From Macropodus opercularis (taxonomy: Eukaryota > Chordata > Actinopteri > Anabantiformes > Osphronemidae), in NCBI GenBank assembly GCA_030770545.1, contig CM061100.1, positions 4,409,501 to 4,473,500 on the forward strand: 64,000 nt of DNA. Reading direction: 5' to 3'. A program made the position numbers and the translations under genes. Of the stretch, positions 36,775-48,689 are shown in pieces; the stretch's first letter is position 1; every line of letters begins with the position of its first letter. The notes under the pieces were generated by a model, which searched no databases, had not been told where the DNA came from, and saw only the letters and a list, made by a program, of their open reading frames with translations.

Positions 36775-38013
36775 CAGGGGTATTCATCCATCCATCCATC
36801 CATCTTCTTCCGCTTTTTCCCCGAAGGGGTCGCGGGCGTGCTGGAGCCTATCCCAGCTGGCTTTGGGCGAGAGGCAGGGTACACCCTGGACAGATCGCCA
36901 GTCCATCGCAGGGCCACATATATAGACACACAATCACAGTCATACACACACTCACACCTATGGGCAATTTACGCATCCAACCAATTGACCTAACTGCATG
37001 TCTTTTGACTGTGGGAGGAAACCGGAGACCCCCGGGGAGAACATGCAAACTCCACACAGAAAGGCCCCCGGTCGCCTCCGGGAATCAAACCCGGGACCTT
37101 CTTGCTGTGAGGCGACAGCGCTAACCACCACACCACCGTGCCGCCCCAGGGGTATTCAACTAAAATTTAAAGAGGTCCGGTTACGCACATTTTTTGAAAG
37201 CAAAGGTCCAGAAGATTATAATGTCTAACTATTTACTGTGATATATTAAGTAGCCTGCATGTAATCAGTACTTCACTGTCAAATCAAATTAATTCAGTAC
37301 AATTCAAAAACCTTTTGACAAACTGAAACTCCAACTGAACATATATTTACAATGTAATCTAATTCATGAAATAAAAGCAGGGCTGATTTTCAAAATAAGC
37401 AGGAACACAAATGTTCAAATAAGAGCTTAACTTAAAGGAAATAAAGGAAAGGTATAAAAAAATATATTTTACAATTTGAATCAAAAGTCTCAACCAATTT
37501 AACTGGTAAGAAAAACCTGAACATATCCTAACAACTGAACAGTTTTGGAGGCTCATCTTCTTCCCCTCATATATTTAACCCACGTACAGGACTCAGTGCT
37601 GGGAGGTATCGTCTGTCTGCGGCCGTTTGATCCAACCCTTGTGTCTGTTTTTGAGCTTTTGTAGCTTCTATCGTCTGTCTCCCTTTGTTGTCACTAGCTA
37701 CACGCAACTGTTATCGCCGTATGTGTTTGTTAATTCCTTTGCAACCTCGAACTTTCTTTTAGCTGCAGGTGCTCTTGAGTCGCAAAATTTAGCGACAGAA
37801 TCGATTGGCTAAGTGAAGTCACGTGGTTAACGCACATTCAATTGGCCATCACCAAATAACTACCGTAAAGATCACAATAGCCGCGCCGATTAAAAGTAAA
37901 GTGCTCCGCTAGATTCTGAATCAAAACGTTCCGTTTGGTCTGTAGCTCCGGGTCCGTATGGGACAGCTTCTGGGTCCGGATCCGGACCGCGGTCCGCCTG
38001 TTAGTGACCGCTG
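36775..38013 (+). mobile_element. non-autonomous hAT-type DNA transposon with intact 8-bp target duplication
   Basis: The element begins CAGGGGTATTCA and ends TGACCGCTG, so its inner-to-outer ends read CAGGGGT and, on the other strand, CAGCGGT, imperfect hAT-type terminal inverted repeats. Exact 8-bp copies of CTCTAGAT flank it at 36767-36774 and 38014-38021. They fit the hAT target preference (T at position 2, A at position 7). After subtraction of the SINE nested at its left end, the element is about 0.87 kb. It has no frame longer than about 65 codons, so it carries no transposase and would depend on a source in trans. The right end is GC-rich, with the CGGACCGCGGTCCG self-complementary stretch at about 37983. 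Confidence 0.85.
36787..37146 (-). mobile_element. tRNA-derived SINE with L2-like tail, nested in the hAT element
   Basis: On the minus strand the element starts GGGCGGCACGGTGGTGTGGT with an A-box-like TGGTGTGGTGGTTAGC. A B box GGTTTGATTCC follows, making a tRNA-like RNA polymerase III promoter. The body and the 3' tail (GGGATAGGCTCCAGCAC, then GATGGATGGATGG) resemble fish L2-type tails, so an L2 LINE probably mobilised it. A 12-bp target duplication, CAGGGGTATTCA, lies at 36775-36786 and 37147-37158 and is itself the left end of the hAT element. The SINE is about 360 bp and looks full length. Confidence 0.9.
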
Positions 38014-40562
38014 CTCTAGATGATAACATGTGATATATGATCTACATACCCACCTGGAATTAGCTCCACCCATTGTGTGGGTAGGATAATGAGTGGATGT
38101 ATTAGAGGTTTCACTGATTACAGTAATGCAAATAAACTTCTACTTGAAGTTTTAATGACTCCTGGATAAATTACAGACATGGATTTTTTATTCACACATG
38201 ACATGAGGCAGACAGTGCCACCACCATCTGTCTTCAGGCCTCAGTTTAGCACTTTGCTTGCCAGAAATCCCTGCGCCAACTTTCCTCGGGTGATGGAAAG
38301 GTTGACAGTGCATGAAACAGGAAAGTCAAGCAGTGTTACCGTATAGTCTCATTTGGTTCTTATCTGATTATCATCCTTTGCTGCGAAGCGATTAGTAGCC
38401 ACATGGGCTATGATTTCTCTCTCTATATACATGCAAGTCGGCGCGTTTGACAGCTGGCACTGACATAACGGTTGTGTTTCTTTAGCAACCGTCTGTCCAC
38501 GTCTACCTCAAGCCAGAGGTAATAGATTGGATGTTCACTCAACGTCAAGCTCAACTTAAGCCGTTTGCTAATGTGTGTGCTCAAACTGCATAGTACCACC
38601 ACAAAGCATGCAACAGGGGAAACATGAACTTCGCATTGCCAGTCAGTGCTGTCAAGTCTTTAAATATTCCTCAGCAGCCTCCCCCTTAAAGCCTGAACAG
38701 AAGGGCCTCCATGGCCACATGTGTTGAAGACAAATATAACCCTTCGCTACCGAGGCTGCAGCCTGTTTCTGTTAGACTCCCGCTGAAAAGTCACGGAGGT
38801 GAGAGGAGGGCAAGGTTCTTACTGTGCTAACTGTTGCAGAGGATGTGAAAGAGGAAGAGCTTCAGCCTGGTCCCAGATGGAGGCACAACAAAAAAAAAAA
38901 GGTTGTGTTTTCTCCTTCTGGCACACTAACACACACAAACACACACACGGCGGAGTATAATTTAATACATGGGGGGGTTACAGGGAGGTCGAGATCTGAG
39001 ATGCTTCATCTTTCATTATGGGGCTGGTACAAAGTCCAACGGTCACCACCCACACAACCCACTGTGAGTCATGGAGACATAGGTGGATAGATGGAGGCAG
39101 GAGGAAATGAAAGCAGGTGAAGGTGGGTAGTGAAATGTGTCACAGCTTCTTGGAGACTCCTGTATCCATCTCCCCACGACTCAGCTGCTTTTCCTGTACG
39201 AACCTCTGTGATGAAGCAATGTCTGTTTTGACTACTTCCTGATTTAGACGGCACACGTGGCCCCCTGCGTCGACAGCGCAGCGCTTTTGGTATGATGTTG
39301 TACGACTCGCATCGACACCCCTCCCTTTCTATTTTCCTTCTCGCCATGTGTCATCGCATGTGTGGGAACAGAGCAACAGCCATGGGGAGAAATGAGAGTG
39401 AGGGCTTCACTTCAACTGCTGAATCATTTCTTTATGTGTGTGACACATGAAACTGAGAATCTGGTCATGTGGCTCACTTTTGTAAGGCTGTGCATGCTGT
39501 ACATAATGTGCTGCACAGCTTTACAGACTGAACGTTTAGGGATTTATACCACTTTTATGCCAACATGTAGCTGAAATGAATTCTTTGCTGACAAACTTTC
39601 CAGTTTGATCTCAAACCTTTTGCTGAGCTCTCAGTCCTCCTCTCCATCCTCTTCCTCTCTCTCAATGAACAGATATCGCAGACTTAGACCTGGGAACAGT
39701 CAGAGGCAGCAGCTGACACAGGGAACCCGATCCCTGGGTTTTCCAGCAGCGCAGCTTGTGCACTGCAGATATTCCTGGCGCACAGAGGTCATCAAATCTT
39801 CCCTCCTTCAACCTCGGCTCATACCCAGCTTGCGTTTTGCATCCTGCTTATCCATGAACAGGCCAAATGGGGGTAAGAGGCTGCAGAGATGTCTCATTAT
39901 CATCCTCCTTCTTGTAATTTCTGTCTCTCTTTTTCAGACTTGTTTTCTAGTATTTGCAATAAGTCACGTCCTCCAACGTGTAGAACAAGCAGCGCGACTC
40001 TGACGCAGACACAATGACGTGTCCTCCGTGTTTGGCCAGCAGACAGACAGACAGACAGGGGGTCCGCTTTTGGATGGGACATGCAACAGTCTTGCCATCT
40101 GTACATCTAGCACCAGAACTGGCAAGTCCTTGCACTACGCTGCTCGAACAGAGCCACTGAATTTTAATTACACAGCCAAAACCTGTGTGAACAATACAGA
40201 GAAGTGATGCTTTCCAGCTGTCTGGGAGTTATTGCTATGGTTACACGCAGTGATGTAGTGGTTGGTACAGACTAACAGCGTAGCTAACGCCTCACTGTTA
40301 TATACAATAGTTGGTGTAATTTCCCAAGTTTAACACAGTACATCACATTAACCCAGTGGTCCAAATCCATTAGACGGGTAAAAAAGCTTACTCCCAAACA
40401 TCTTCATTAAAAAGCTTCTCAAAAAATGTCACATATACATTATTAAACAGATGCAGAACAACACACAACCAAATCCTATGCCCTTTAGACGGACCAGTCA
40501 GATTATCTCTAAGTGTAAGAGATGTATAAAACTGAAACTGAAATCTCGGAAGGCAGACTCAC

Positions 40563-40860
40563 CGTTCAGACTAACAGCTTTGATGTGTGGCGATCTCCAG
40601 CTACTTTATCCAGTCCAGTGACAGGCAATTCATCAACAGCCAGAACCCCGAGCTGAGACGAGGTGAAGTAGCTCCCCACCTGTGCGTGCAGACCGGACTG
40701 AGCAGCAGAGCCTCAGACGACTTGTTCAACTTTCCCCCTGACTGCTCGCACCATCTGCATGCTGGGAAAGTCTCCGCTGTGGACAGGACGGCGGTCAGCA
40801 CAGTCACTCGTGGAGCAGCATTACACTGGGAGCCCGCCCAGACGCACACACCAAACACAA
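40563..40860 (-). other. arhgap24: candidate non-coding first exon of arhgap24 (5' edge unknown)
   Basis: On the minus strand a strong donor, AACG then GTGAGTCTG, follows base 40563. The 300 bases upstream are moderately CpG-enriched, unlike the flanks. The next exon (33809) starts with untranslated leader, so a donor like this is required somewhere upstream. Assignment to arhgap24 rests on position and splice signal only. The transcription start is unknown. Confidence 0.4.
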
Positions 40861-40952
40861 ACACACGCTCTCTCCCAGCACTGCAGCCTATGCGGTGCTA
40901 ACTTCACCAGTCATCCTTGCTGGTGACGCTCACGCTCACTCACTGAGAAGAC

Positions 40953-40953
<1 letters not shown>

Positions 40954-40984
<31 letters not shown>
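40954..40984. repeat. (GT)n microsatellite
   Basis: An uninterrupted 31-bp GT tract is followed by a purine-rich GGAGGGGGAGGGAGCG stretch. It lies just upstream of the candidate arhgap24 leader exon. Confidence 0.97.
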
Positions 40985-40986
<2 letters not shown>

Positions 40987-43859
40987 TGGAGGAGGGGGAG
41001 GGAGCGAAAAAGGAGGGGGAAAGTGCTCATGTGTGTGTTTGCGTCTGTGTGTGAGAGAGAGAGTGTGTTTGAGGAAGTCTTAAGATGAGAGCTCTGACTG
41101 AGCCGGGCCCCAGCAGTGCAGCTGACTCTGTTTTGTGTTTCAGACTGCACTCAAGCAACTGGCAGTTCTTAAAGTCTCACACTGTGTTTCCATTCCATTC
41201 CATGATAATAAAAAAATTAAAAAAATCAAAAATCACCACACTTTTGTATGACTAATATCAATCCTCAACTTTCCATACTCGACTGTGAGTGATCCTGCAG
41301 GCACACAAAACCTGCCCCAGTCTGAAGGTATTTTCACGATGACATATACAAATGACTGCACGCCTGCAGCTCAACAAACATTTATCCTGAGACCGTGTCC
41401 TCAGTTTGGTGTAAGCCCAGCTGTATACACACTAGGGGAAAGTGCATCTTGTTTACTTGTGAGTGCTCTGTAAAGGTTCCATGCTTCTGCACAGCCTTCT
41501 CAAACCTCCCAAACTCAAAACACAACGAAAAGCTGAGTAAGGTGAATGCGTTGTTTTTAATATGATTTCTATCATCAAACTACAGTGGAAGCCATCTCTA
41601 CAGGCTGATACTAAACACCACAAACTGTATCCCAGACGCTTGTCAATCACGTCCGTTTGTCTGGGAAAATAAACTCATTGCTATGGAAGAGAAATTCCAG
41701 GCTGTGTGGGAGGTGGCTGGTGTGTCAACAGTAATTACCTCCTCAAAATCACATCCTCAGGGTGAGAATTGGTTTATTTACAAGCACAAATGTGAATGAG
41801 GGCAAACGTATTTCTGCTAGAAATAGAGGTTATGATTAGGTGACGGAGGAGAGTCATGTGGGGGAGTTGACATGGCCGAGTTACTGAGGTGCTGGAGGAT
41901 CACGTGTAAACTAAGGCTGGTCATTATCTATTGGTCTGTTTGATCTATGGGTGATTTGTCATCAACGATGTCGGCTTATCCAGTTTGCTCATACATGAGT
42001 GAAAGCCTCATGATCACAAGGTAAATTGTTGATGCTTGTGATTTCGTTACGGTACAGGCTTTCTAGACAGATTTCACCTGCCATCCCTTCCTGTGGACGA
42101 GTTGTGAGCAGCTTGTTTTGGTTCCCATGCGGACATTGTCACATTTGTGCTAAAGAAATTTGTAAGAAAATCTGTTGTTGTCAGCAGTCAGTGAGGAGAC
42201 AGTTTAATGAAGAACTCTATAAAATGTAATCACCACCCAGAAGGTGTCATGAAAAACTAGATTTAACAAAGACTAAATGAAACGCTGGAAAGACGCTGAG
42301 CCATACAGCAAGTCCTCAACCATCCTTCAGCATCTTTCATTATTTTCAGGGGACATGGAATGCTGAACGTGCGCGACACTGACCTTGTGATGTGAGATGT
42401 GGCCATCTGTAAACACACTGGAGCTGTATGTACTCCCATGAGACTCTCAGGAGGATAGCAGATAACTCATATGATTAGAATGGATGAATCTTCACAGAGG
42501 ACGCCTCAGGGAATAGAAACGCTCTCAATGCGCCTGCTGTTCTCATGACCTTCGAGTCCCAGACTTTGGACAGTGGATGACTTCTGAACAGGAAGCGATC
42601 ATCTCTGGAAGCTGAGGCAGGCAAGCAGCTCCTTCAAGTGGGCTGAAATACCCCGATTACCATATTAGCAATATTCACATTTGCTAACTTAACTTAACTT
42701 AAATAAAAGAAAAACGAGTTTACATTGCCCCCAAGTGTCCAGGATCAGATATTACATTTAAAAACATAAAGGAGCATATAGAGAATCCACTGTTTCTCCC
42801 GTATTAGTCTGCAGAAAGCGCGATGCAGGCAGATACAGTACAAACATGCCCTTATAGTTATGTTTGGTCAGGTCAGGGTCACCCAGGCCTGTTTTTTTAC
42901 AGCAGAGGTCACCAAACCTCATTTTGTCCTCAGCGAGGCAGAGAATAGTTGGAAGGTGACATCTTTTTGTCCTGTGTTGCTGATAGTGGCTCAAAGCAAA
43001 CTCACTGATCCAAGCTAAGAAACGGCCACAATGCTCTGCACATCTCCTGCTATGTATTCATTTGGATCTCAGGCACCTTTTCTGCATCAAAGTGCATTAT
43101 TAAATTACATTTAAATTTAATTAAAAGTCCTTGACTTTCATAAGCTGTTCATCTCTTCATTGCTGCCAACTGTACATGACATATGAACAGCAATTCTTTA
43201 CTGTTCTTTAATTCTGAATTGTTCATTTCATATATGTAATTGATGCAGTTATTGTTTTTTGTGTTTATTACTCTCATTTTTCATTACCCCACCATTTTTC
43301 GCTGGTGGAACATTGCTCTCTAGTGGTGGCTGTGGTTTCAAACGCTTTTCCTTATATAAGGACATGGTTTGTCTCATGATAGATGCTATTGTTGCATCAG
43401 ACCATTATTAGCATTAGGTGAATGTTGAAATTTGATCTGTCACAAACAAACAGAACCATGTTAGGTTTTACAAACTTGTCAGAGCTTCAGGACAGACCGG
43501 TCGCAAAGATAAATGCAAATTACCTGTAGGTGCAGACTACAATGCCATGAAGGAGCCAGCAGAGGTCCTTGCCTCACACCTACTGAGCCTGCGGTCACGC
43601 TAAAGAATGATTTGTATATGCATATCTCTTCCTGAATAAATTACTGTAATACTTAAGAGAGAGGCCAGAAGGAGTCCAGCAAGGACCTGGCTCAGCAATC
43701 AAAGATTCTTCCATAGTGAGAAACACTGATCAGGTCTTCAAGACATCAACCAAGAAGCAAATCCACATGCCATGGATGTCATATACTCCAGTGTCTAAGA
43801 AAATACTGATGATCTAAATGTACTGCAGGCATATGTATGTAGTAAAAATCAAACTATTT

Positions 43860-43888
43860 ATGTTCCTGTACATTTTTTACAGGAACAT
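43860..43888. repeat. perfect 11-bp inverted repeat
   Basis: ATGTTCCTGTA and TACAGGAACAT are exact reverse complements separated by a 7-base T-rich loop. GTTCCTGTAC-type sequence with GGAACA half-sites also resembles steroid-receptor half-sites, but the spacing is not canonical. Confidence 0.8.
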
Positions 43889-45860
43889 TTTTGAAATATA
43901 AGTAAGTAACACAAGTTCTATCAAATGTAATTTCACATAATTCAACTGGAAAGTGAAAAAAGTTGTACAATAACAAGAAGTCGGTTCCTATCTTTAAAGA
44001 AAAAGTCTGTTAGCAGACAAATGAAACCAGAAAAAGAGGAAGACTCTGCATTACAGGAGGATTCCACCATCATTAAATCAGCATAGGTGTATATATGTAT
44101 TTCGATGTCATTCGCATCACTTAACTTCTTCCTCACTGTGTTTATGTGTTGTCTCCAATAAGCCTTGTCATTCTACAGCTCCAATAAACAACCTGTTGAG
44201 GAAGGACCAAACTGTAAACAGCAGAACATCTATGTGCAGTGAATCAGTGTTATTTACTACTCCGTTCACACACATTTGTTTCTGCGGAGCAGGCAGTGAC
44301 GTGTTCAGGGAGTCAGATAAAGGGTATTTCTCACCAACGCTTTCCTGTTATTTTCCAGGGTCCTTTGTTTGGTTGCGAGACCTCGGCCTGTCGGTTCTCA
44401 GGGGAACGAGAGGAACGTTCGAGCCTGAGCACTTCTGAACACTCCTGTCCTCGTACACACACACTGCTCCCATACCTGTGTGCATCGCTGTGTGAGTGTT
44501 TGTCACCCTGTCCTTGGACTGAGGTGCAACGTCCCTGCTGTCCTCTGTGCCTTTGGTTGTTATTTCAGCTGTGAAGATCAGGAAAATCTGGGTTTTCATT
44601 TCTTAAATTTATATACAGTAATAAAAATTAAGAAACTGGTTCGTACTTTGTCATACAGATTTAGACTTTTATAATATAATCGAATCCTTCTGTCTTCTTC
44701 TTTCCCCATTTTTGCAAGGAGATGACTTGACACTCATTATTTGATTTACTATATGAGCACATTAATGTTTCTGGTTTCCCTTAGGAAAGTTCCAACTTCA
44801 GGCAATGACCTTCCATTTAAGTAATAATGATATAAATAACAGAAAACATAATAACAGGACATTTCTTCATACTCACAAAGGGACAAGGCCTTTGCAGATT
44901 GTGTGTCACTTTAAAATGAGTGTCACTTGAAACATTCCTGTCCTATGGGCAGACACAACAACAACAGGAAGAAGGACCATTTTCACAGGTGTCAGGAAGC
45001 ACAGGAAATAAACAAGCTGAAAACTGGAAAACATTTTTGTTTCGTTAGGAGTCAGAGGTGACGCTAATAAGGGGTATTTTTAGCTGTGACGGGATTATTT
45101 AGAACGTTTGCATGAGACATTTAATAAAATGATCATTTTGAGCTGCATTAAACAGTTTAACTTCACAATTATACTGAACTTGTATTCAAAATATGGAGAA
45201 AACACATCTTTGGTAAAAATTCACAAGGTAAAAAATTACGTCAACTTGTATTTACTGGAAATATGGCGACTAGCATGATATAATCTCTAGTAGATCTAGT
45301 TTTAAGAACTTTCAGGAGGTCAAATCTCAAACTACTCTCAATCACGTCACAGAAAGATTTCACGTGAACGATACACCTGTTCACACATCCAAATTAAAAT
45401 GAAATCGTGTTTATTGTTATTGTTGCTTTTAAGACATAACACTATTTACTCTCTGCACAATGCAGTACCTTTGTCTCAGTTCTCCTTCACTACTGAAAAT
45501 AACCAGCAAACCCCATCTTTAGTCTTCAGTTGTTTTAAGGATGTGAGATGTTTCTCTGCATGGGAACAAAGGATATTTTGCCATTTGTGGAAACTGGGAA
45601 AGTCGGATGCTCGAAGATGCTTGTAAAAATTCTCAGCTCCTGGCACTGAATATACTATTTACTTTCATCATGGGAAACTAGAGTCTAAAGAGCATTTATT
45701 CAAGTCAAAGACTTACTCAACCCAGACTTCTTACCATTTTTATACAAACATTTTCTACCTCCCCAAATACCATGAATTGACCCAACGGGGTCAAATGTTA
45801 ATCTTTACTCTCTAACTTGTTGCTTCACTGCAACAACAGAACCAGCAGCATAATGGCACA

Positions 45861-45891
45861 GTTCAGACATTCACAGTCTGAATGTCTGAAC
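45861..45891. repeat. perfect 12-bp inverted repeat near the esm1 3' end
   Basis: GTTCAGACATTC and GAATGTCTGAAC are exact reverse complements with loop ACAGTCT. It lies about 150 bp beyond the inferred esm1 polyadenylation signal near 46046. It could be a hairpin in the 3' flank or a small element remnant. Confidence 0.8.
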
Positions 45892-45985
45892 ACAGTTTTT
45901 ATTTTTTCCCGTAGGTGATAGTTTTGTAGATGTTTCATTTTTAAGTGCACTCAAATGAAACATCATTAATTAAACTAAGCAATGA

Positions 45986-46558
45986 TTCTCATGTAATGGA
46001 AACCAATTAGCAACAGGGAAATGTACAATAACTTTAATAATGTCATTTTATTGTAAGAGCATGGTGTCAATACATGATATCATCCATAGCTGCTTTAATG
46101 TGTACAGTACAAATCTTGAAGATAATAAGTGGAGTACAAAGAATCAGAGGAAACACTACTGCATCAAATTGGAAAATATGGCCTTTTATCACATTAGCTT
46201 TCATTTCCTCAAAAATAATAATTATGAAGGCACAGGCTTCACAGGCTACTCAAGTACAGCACACAGTGAAGCTAATGGAAACAGAACTGTGTTATTTAAT
46301 TTACTCTGCAAATAAAAAGTAAACAAAACATTAATTAACTTAATTACAAAGATTAAGGTTGATAACATACAGTAGTGTGCATATTTCATTAGAAAACATG
46401 ATGTTGTCAAAAAAGGACCAAACAAAAAGAAAACCTTCTGTACAACAGCTGCTGTAAAAAAGTCTGCATCTGTCAACATAATAAAATATATCTTTTGGTT
46501 CATTTATAAGTTATAATGCTACATTTGCACTGAATACATTCAGTTTTGTCCTCGCTTG
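45986..46558 (-). other. esm1: esm1 3' untranslated region (approximate)
   Basis: The stretch follows the esm1 stop on the minus strand. It is AT-rich without conserved coding. A minus-strand AATAAA lies at about 46046-46051, with another near 45897. The end is inferred from these signals. Confidence 0.5.
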
Positions 46559-46653
46559 TCAGCGAGGGTTGAGCCGCTTTGGAGCAGTGGATCTGTCTGT
46601 GTGCTGGGCTGTGTTCTGGGCTGTGCTGACTTCTCCTGAGCCAGCATCTCCCC
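46559..46653 (-). CDS. esm1: esm1 exon 3 (glycosaminoglycan site and C-terminus)
   Basis: In the phase dictated by exon 2 it reads GGDAGSGEVSTAQ and ends APKRLNPR before TGA at 46561-46559. Human ends KWLNPR. The matching terminus confirms frame and splice site. The middle is poorly conserved and rich in Thr, Ser and Gln. Confidence 0.93.
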
Positions 46654-47564
46654 CTGGAAACACAAGAGATTAAAATTATCATTTGTAAGAAAGTCATTGT
46701 AAGATATTTTACTGCTGCACGGACATACGGTCTTATTTTTACCTGCTTGAGTCTCAGTCTTGAGCTTGCTGGCAATTTTAGCAAAGAATTTGAGGGCGAG
46801 ACAAGCTCCTGTCTCCCTGTCACAAATACCTCCTTTGCAGTTGCATGTCTTGCGACACTCTACCCCATAGGTTCCATACAGGCAGTCTGTCAACAAAGAG
46901 TTTTTACACATTTAAAAAATTCATCACTAAATTTTGCAGAGAAATAAGTAGATTTGGGTCTTAACATTCATTCACGATAATCTGGGGTCCGGAGAGAGAA
47001 AGGGAGCATTGTTAAGAAACTGCAAGTGGACATTGCTGCAACATTCAGTGTCTAAACTCGCTTGTTAAAAGGACAATGGGAGACTTCACTACCTCTGCAT
47101 AACCTGAATAGCTATAAATGGTGCTTTTTATTATGGTAATTGTCCCAAAAGACTGGATACTGGGTTTGGTGCAGCAGAGCATCACTATGTTAAAAATGCA
47201 GCATGGAAGATCAGCAGCAACACTGAAAAGAGGGCAGGCTGTCAAACGCCACTGTACCTTTGCAAATTCCATATTCGTCTCCATAATCGTCCTCATCCTT
47301 GTAAAACTCGCAGAACAAGCCCGGTCCGCACTTCACCCCGTGCATCCCCGACACTGTGCGGTAACAGTGCTCCCCTCTGCCGGCCGCACAGACCTGGCAA
47401 CAGCCGCAGTCATCCAGGACGGTCCGTGCGCAGCGCTGCGTCCCGCCGCACCGCTCCGCGTTGCATCTGTCGGGACAGTTCACCGCGTACTTGACGTTGG
47501 GGCTCCACGCCTCGGTGCCCTGCACTACGAGTGAGGAGAGGAGTGTGATGAGGAGAAAAGACAT
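46559..47564 (-). CDS. esm1: ESM1 (endocan), complete
   Basis: ESM1 is a secreted dermatan-sulfate proteoglycan made by activated endothelium; it binds growth factors and integrins. Exons are 47564-47258, 46886-46743 and 46653-46559, all GT-AG with phase 1 junctions, giving 181 residues (human 184). The start MSFLLITLLSSLVVQG is a typical signal peptide; a longer in-frame ATG at 47690 would bury it and is rejected. The IGFBP-like cysteine-rich part contains TVLDDCGCCQVCAAGRGEHC and YRTVSGMHGVKCGPG. An EGF-like segment (CNCKGGICDRETGAC) follows. All 18 cysteines expected for the family are present. The last exon must be read in phase 1, giving an AGSGE motif and the conserved end RLNPR; the longest open frame there is a different, wrong frame. 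The Ser-Gly next to acidic residues matches the human glycosaminoglycan site. Confidence 0.96.
46743..46886 (-). CDS. esm1: esm1 exon 2 (EGF-like segment)
   Basis: The acceptor GTTGACAG precedes base 46886. The exon encodes DCLYGTYGVECRKTCNCKGG, then ICDRETGACLALKFF and a basic stretch. Six cysteines. The FF pair corresponds to the phenylalanine-rich patch of human ESM1. Donor GTAAAA, phase 1. Confidence 0.95.
47258..47564 (-). CDS. esm1: esm1 exon 1 (signal peptide and IGFBP-like domain)
   Basis: The exon encodes the signal peptide and residues to YGICK, then donor GTACAG in phase 1. CpG-rich, as expected for a first exon. It carries 12 of the 18 cysteines. Confidence 0.95.
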
Positions 47565-47757
47565 CACTGGATGCGCGGAGAGGAAGAAGGGAAGAAGGAC
47601 GCGTCTGTCTGCTGGATGAGCGCGTTCAGGGAAGAGACGCAGGACCGGGATCACCTCGGGCAGACTTGAGTGGAGTGACCCAAGGTTCATCAGGTTGAAT
47701 GGTTATCAGCAACGAACAACTTTGTTTTGCACATGGCTTAGCCTCGTCAATTTCCTC

Positions 47758-47765
47758 ATTCCGGT
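47758..47765 (-). promoter_or_regulatory. esm1: candidate ETS site upstream of esm1
   Basis: ACCGGAAT on the minus strand, about 195 bp upstream of the start codon, with another GGAA core adjacent (GAGGAAA). ETS factors drive endothelial genes including ESM1. The match is short and could be chance. Confidence 0.35.
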
Positions 47766-48689
47766 GTTGTCGTCCCTTTTGCCAGTCAGCCCCTTTTTAG
47801 AAATCCTGTTTGGAAGTGGGATTAACTCCGGATCGCCATCCAGGAATTGAAACCGTGTGACCTGATGTCATAAGTTATCTTGGGTTTGTTTTGTGTGTGC
47901 GTGCGTGTGTCTGTGTGTGAATGAGCCTCCCCCACAAAAATAGAAGGTGTGTCGTGACTGGTGTGAAGTCAACTTTGTGTAAGAACGTTGAATCTAACGA
48001 ATCACTGCAATATTTAACACAGACTCTTAATAAAGCACGCCTAACAAATTAAAAGAGTGGAGAATTTCTTGAATTAAATAAAATACTTAAATTGTGAGTT
48101 CTTAAGTTCATTTTATACTGATTATTTTTCTTAATTTTGTGTTTTTATTTTGAGGTAGCTAAAGCAGCCTTGAATGTACTGATATTTATTTATTTGTTGT
48201 AATGTAGAGGGAAATACGATATAAGGTCAGGACAGTCAGGAAAACCTGAAAAGGTGATAGTTTAGAAGTACACTCCAGCAAGGTGCTAGTTTTCCTCTGT
48301 GCAAAATCATGTTAATTTCTGATAAACATTATCTTTAATGCTCTCAATAAAAGAAACCATCTGCCTCAGCTGGTTGGGCTCCGTCGAAAGTAGAGAAGGC
48401 AAAATAAAGCAGCAAGAGACAAGACTGTGGACAGGTGGGGTCAGTAACTGCACACTGGACGACCAGGGATGCTGTACCTGCAGCAAGCAACAGGGAGATG
48501 GAGACAGAGAGGAAGAAGCGCGACAGTGGGAGAACGAAGACGCCACGTTCCGTACCAACATGAAGGGATAGACGGTGTCTTCCTTCTTGCAACATGGAAA
48601 ACACAGGTGGCCTGAATCCCCACAGTCCAACGTCTAACATCCCCATTATTTCTGGCTGGTGTTCAGTTTGGGTTGGGGAAAAAAAAAAG

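Larger units (their letters stand above)
33810..40562 (-). other. arhgap24: probable first intron of arhgap24 (5' leader)
   Basis: The exon at 33809 begins with 15 untranslated bases after a good acceptor, so an upstream leader exon must exist. The best donor seen is at 40562-40561. The intron, if so defined, contains a 33-bp tandem repeat and a hAT element with a nested SINE, listed separately. No coding exon was found in it. Confidence 0.5.
41000..45985. other. intergenic region, no gene seen
   Basis: This AT-rich stretch lies between the candidate arhgap24 promoter and the esm1 3' end. Open frames reach only 111 codons, overlap each other and show no domain. Two perfect inverted repeats (43860-43888 and 45861-45891) are listed separately. 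No tRNA, rRNA or known repeat family was recognised. Confidence 0.7.

Noticed and set aside
47565..47690. Longer esm1 start at the upstream in-frame ATG (47690)
   Set aside because: It would place 42 residues before an excellent signal peptide of a secreted protein; the inner ATG matches the family start.
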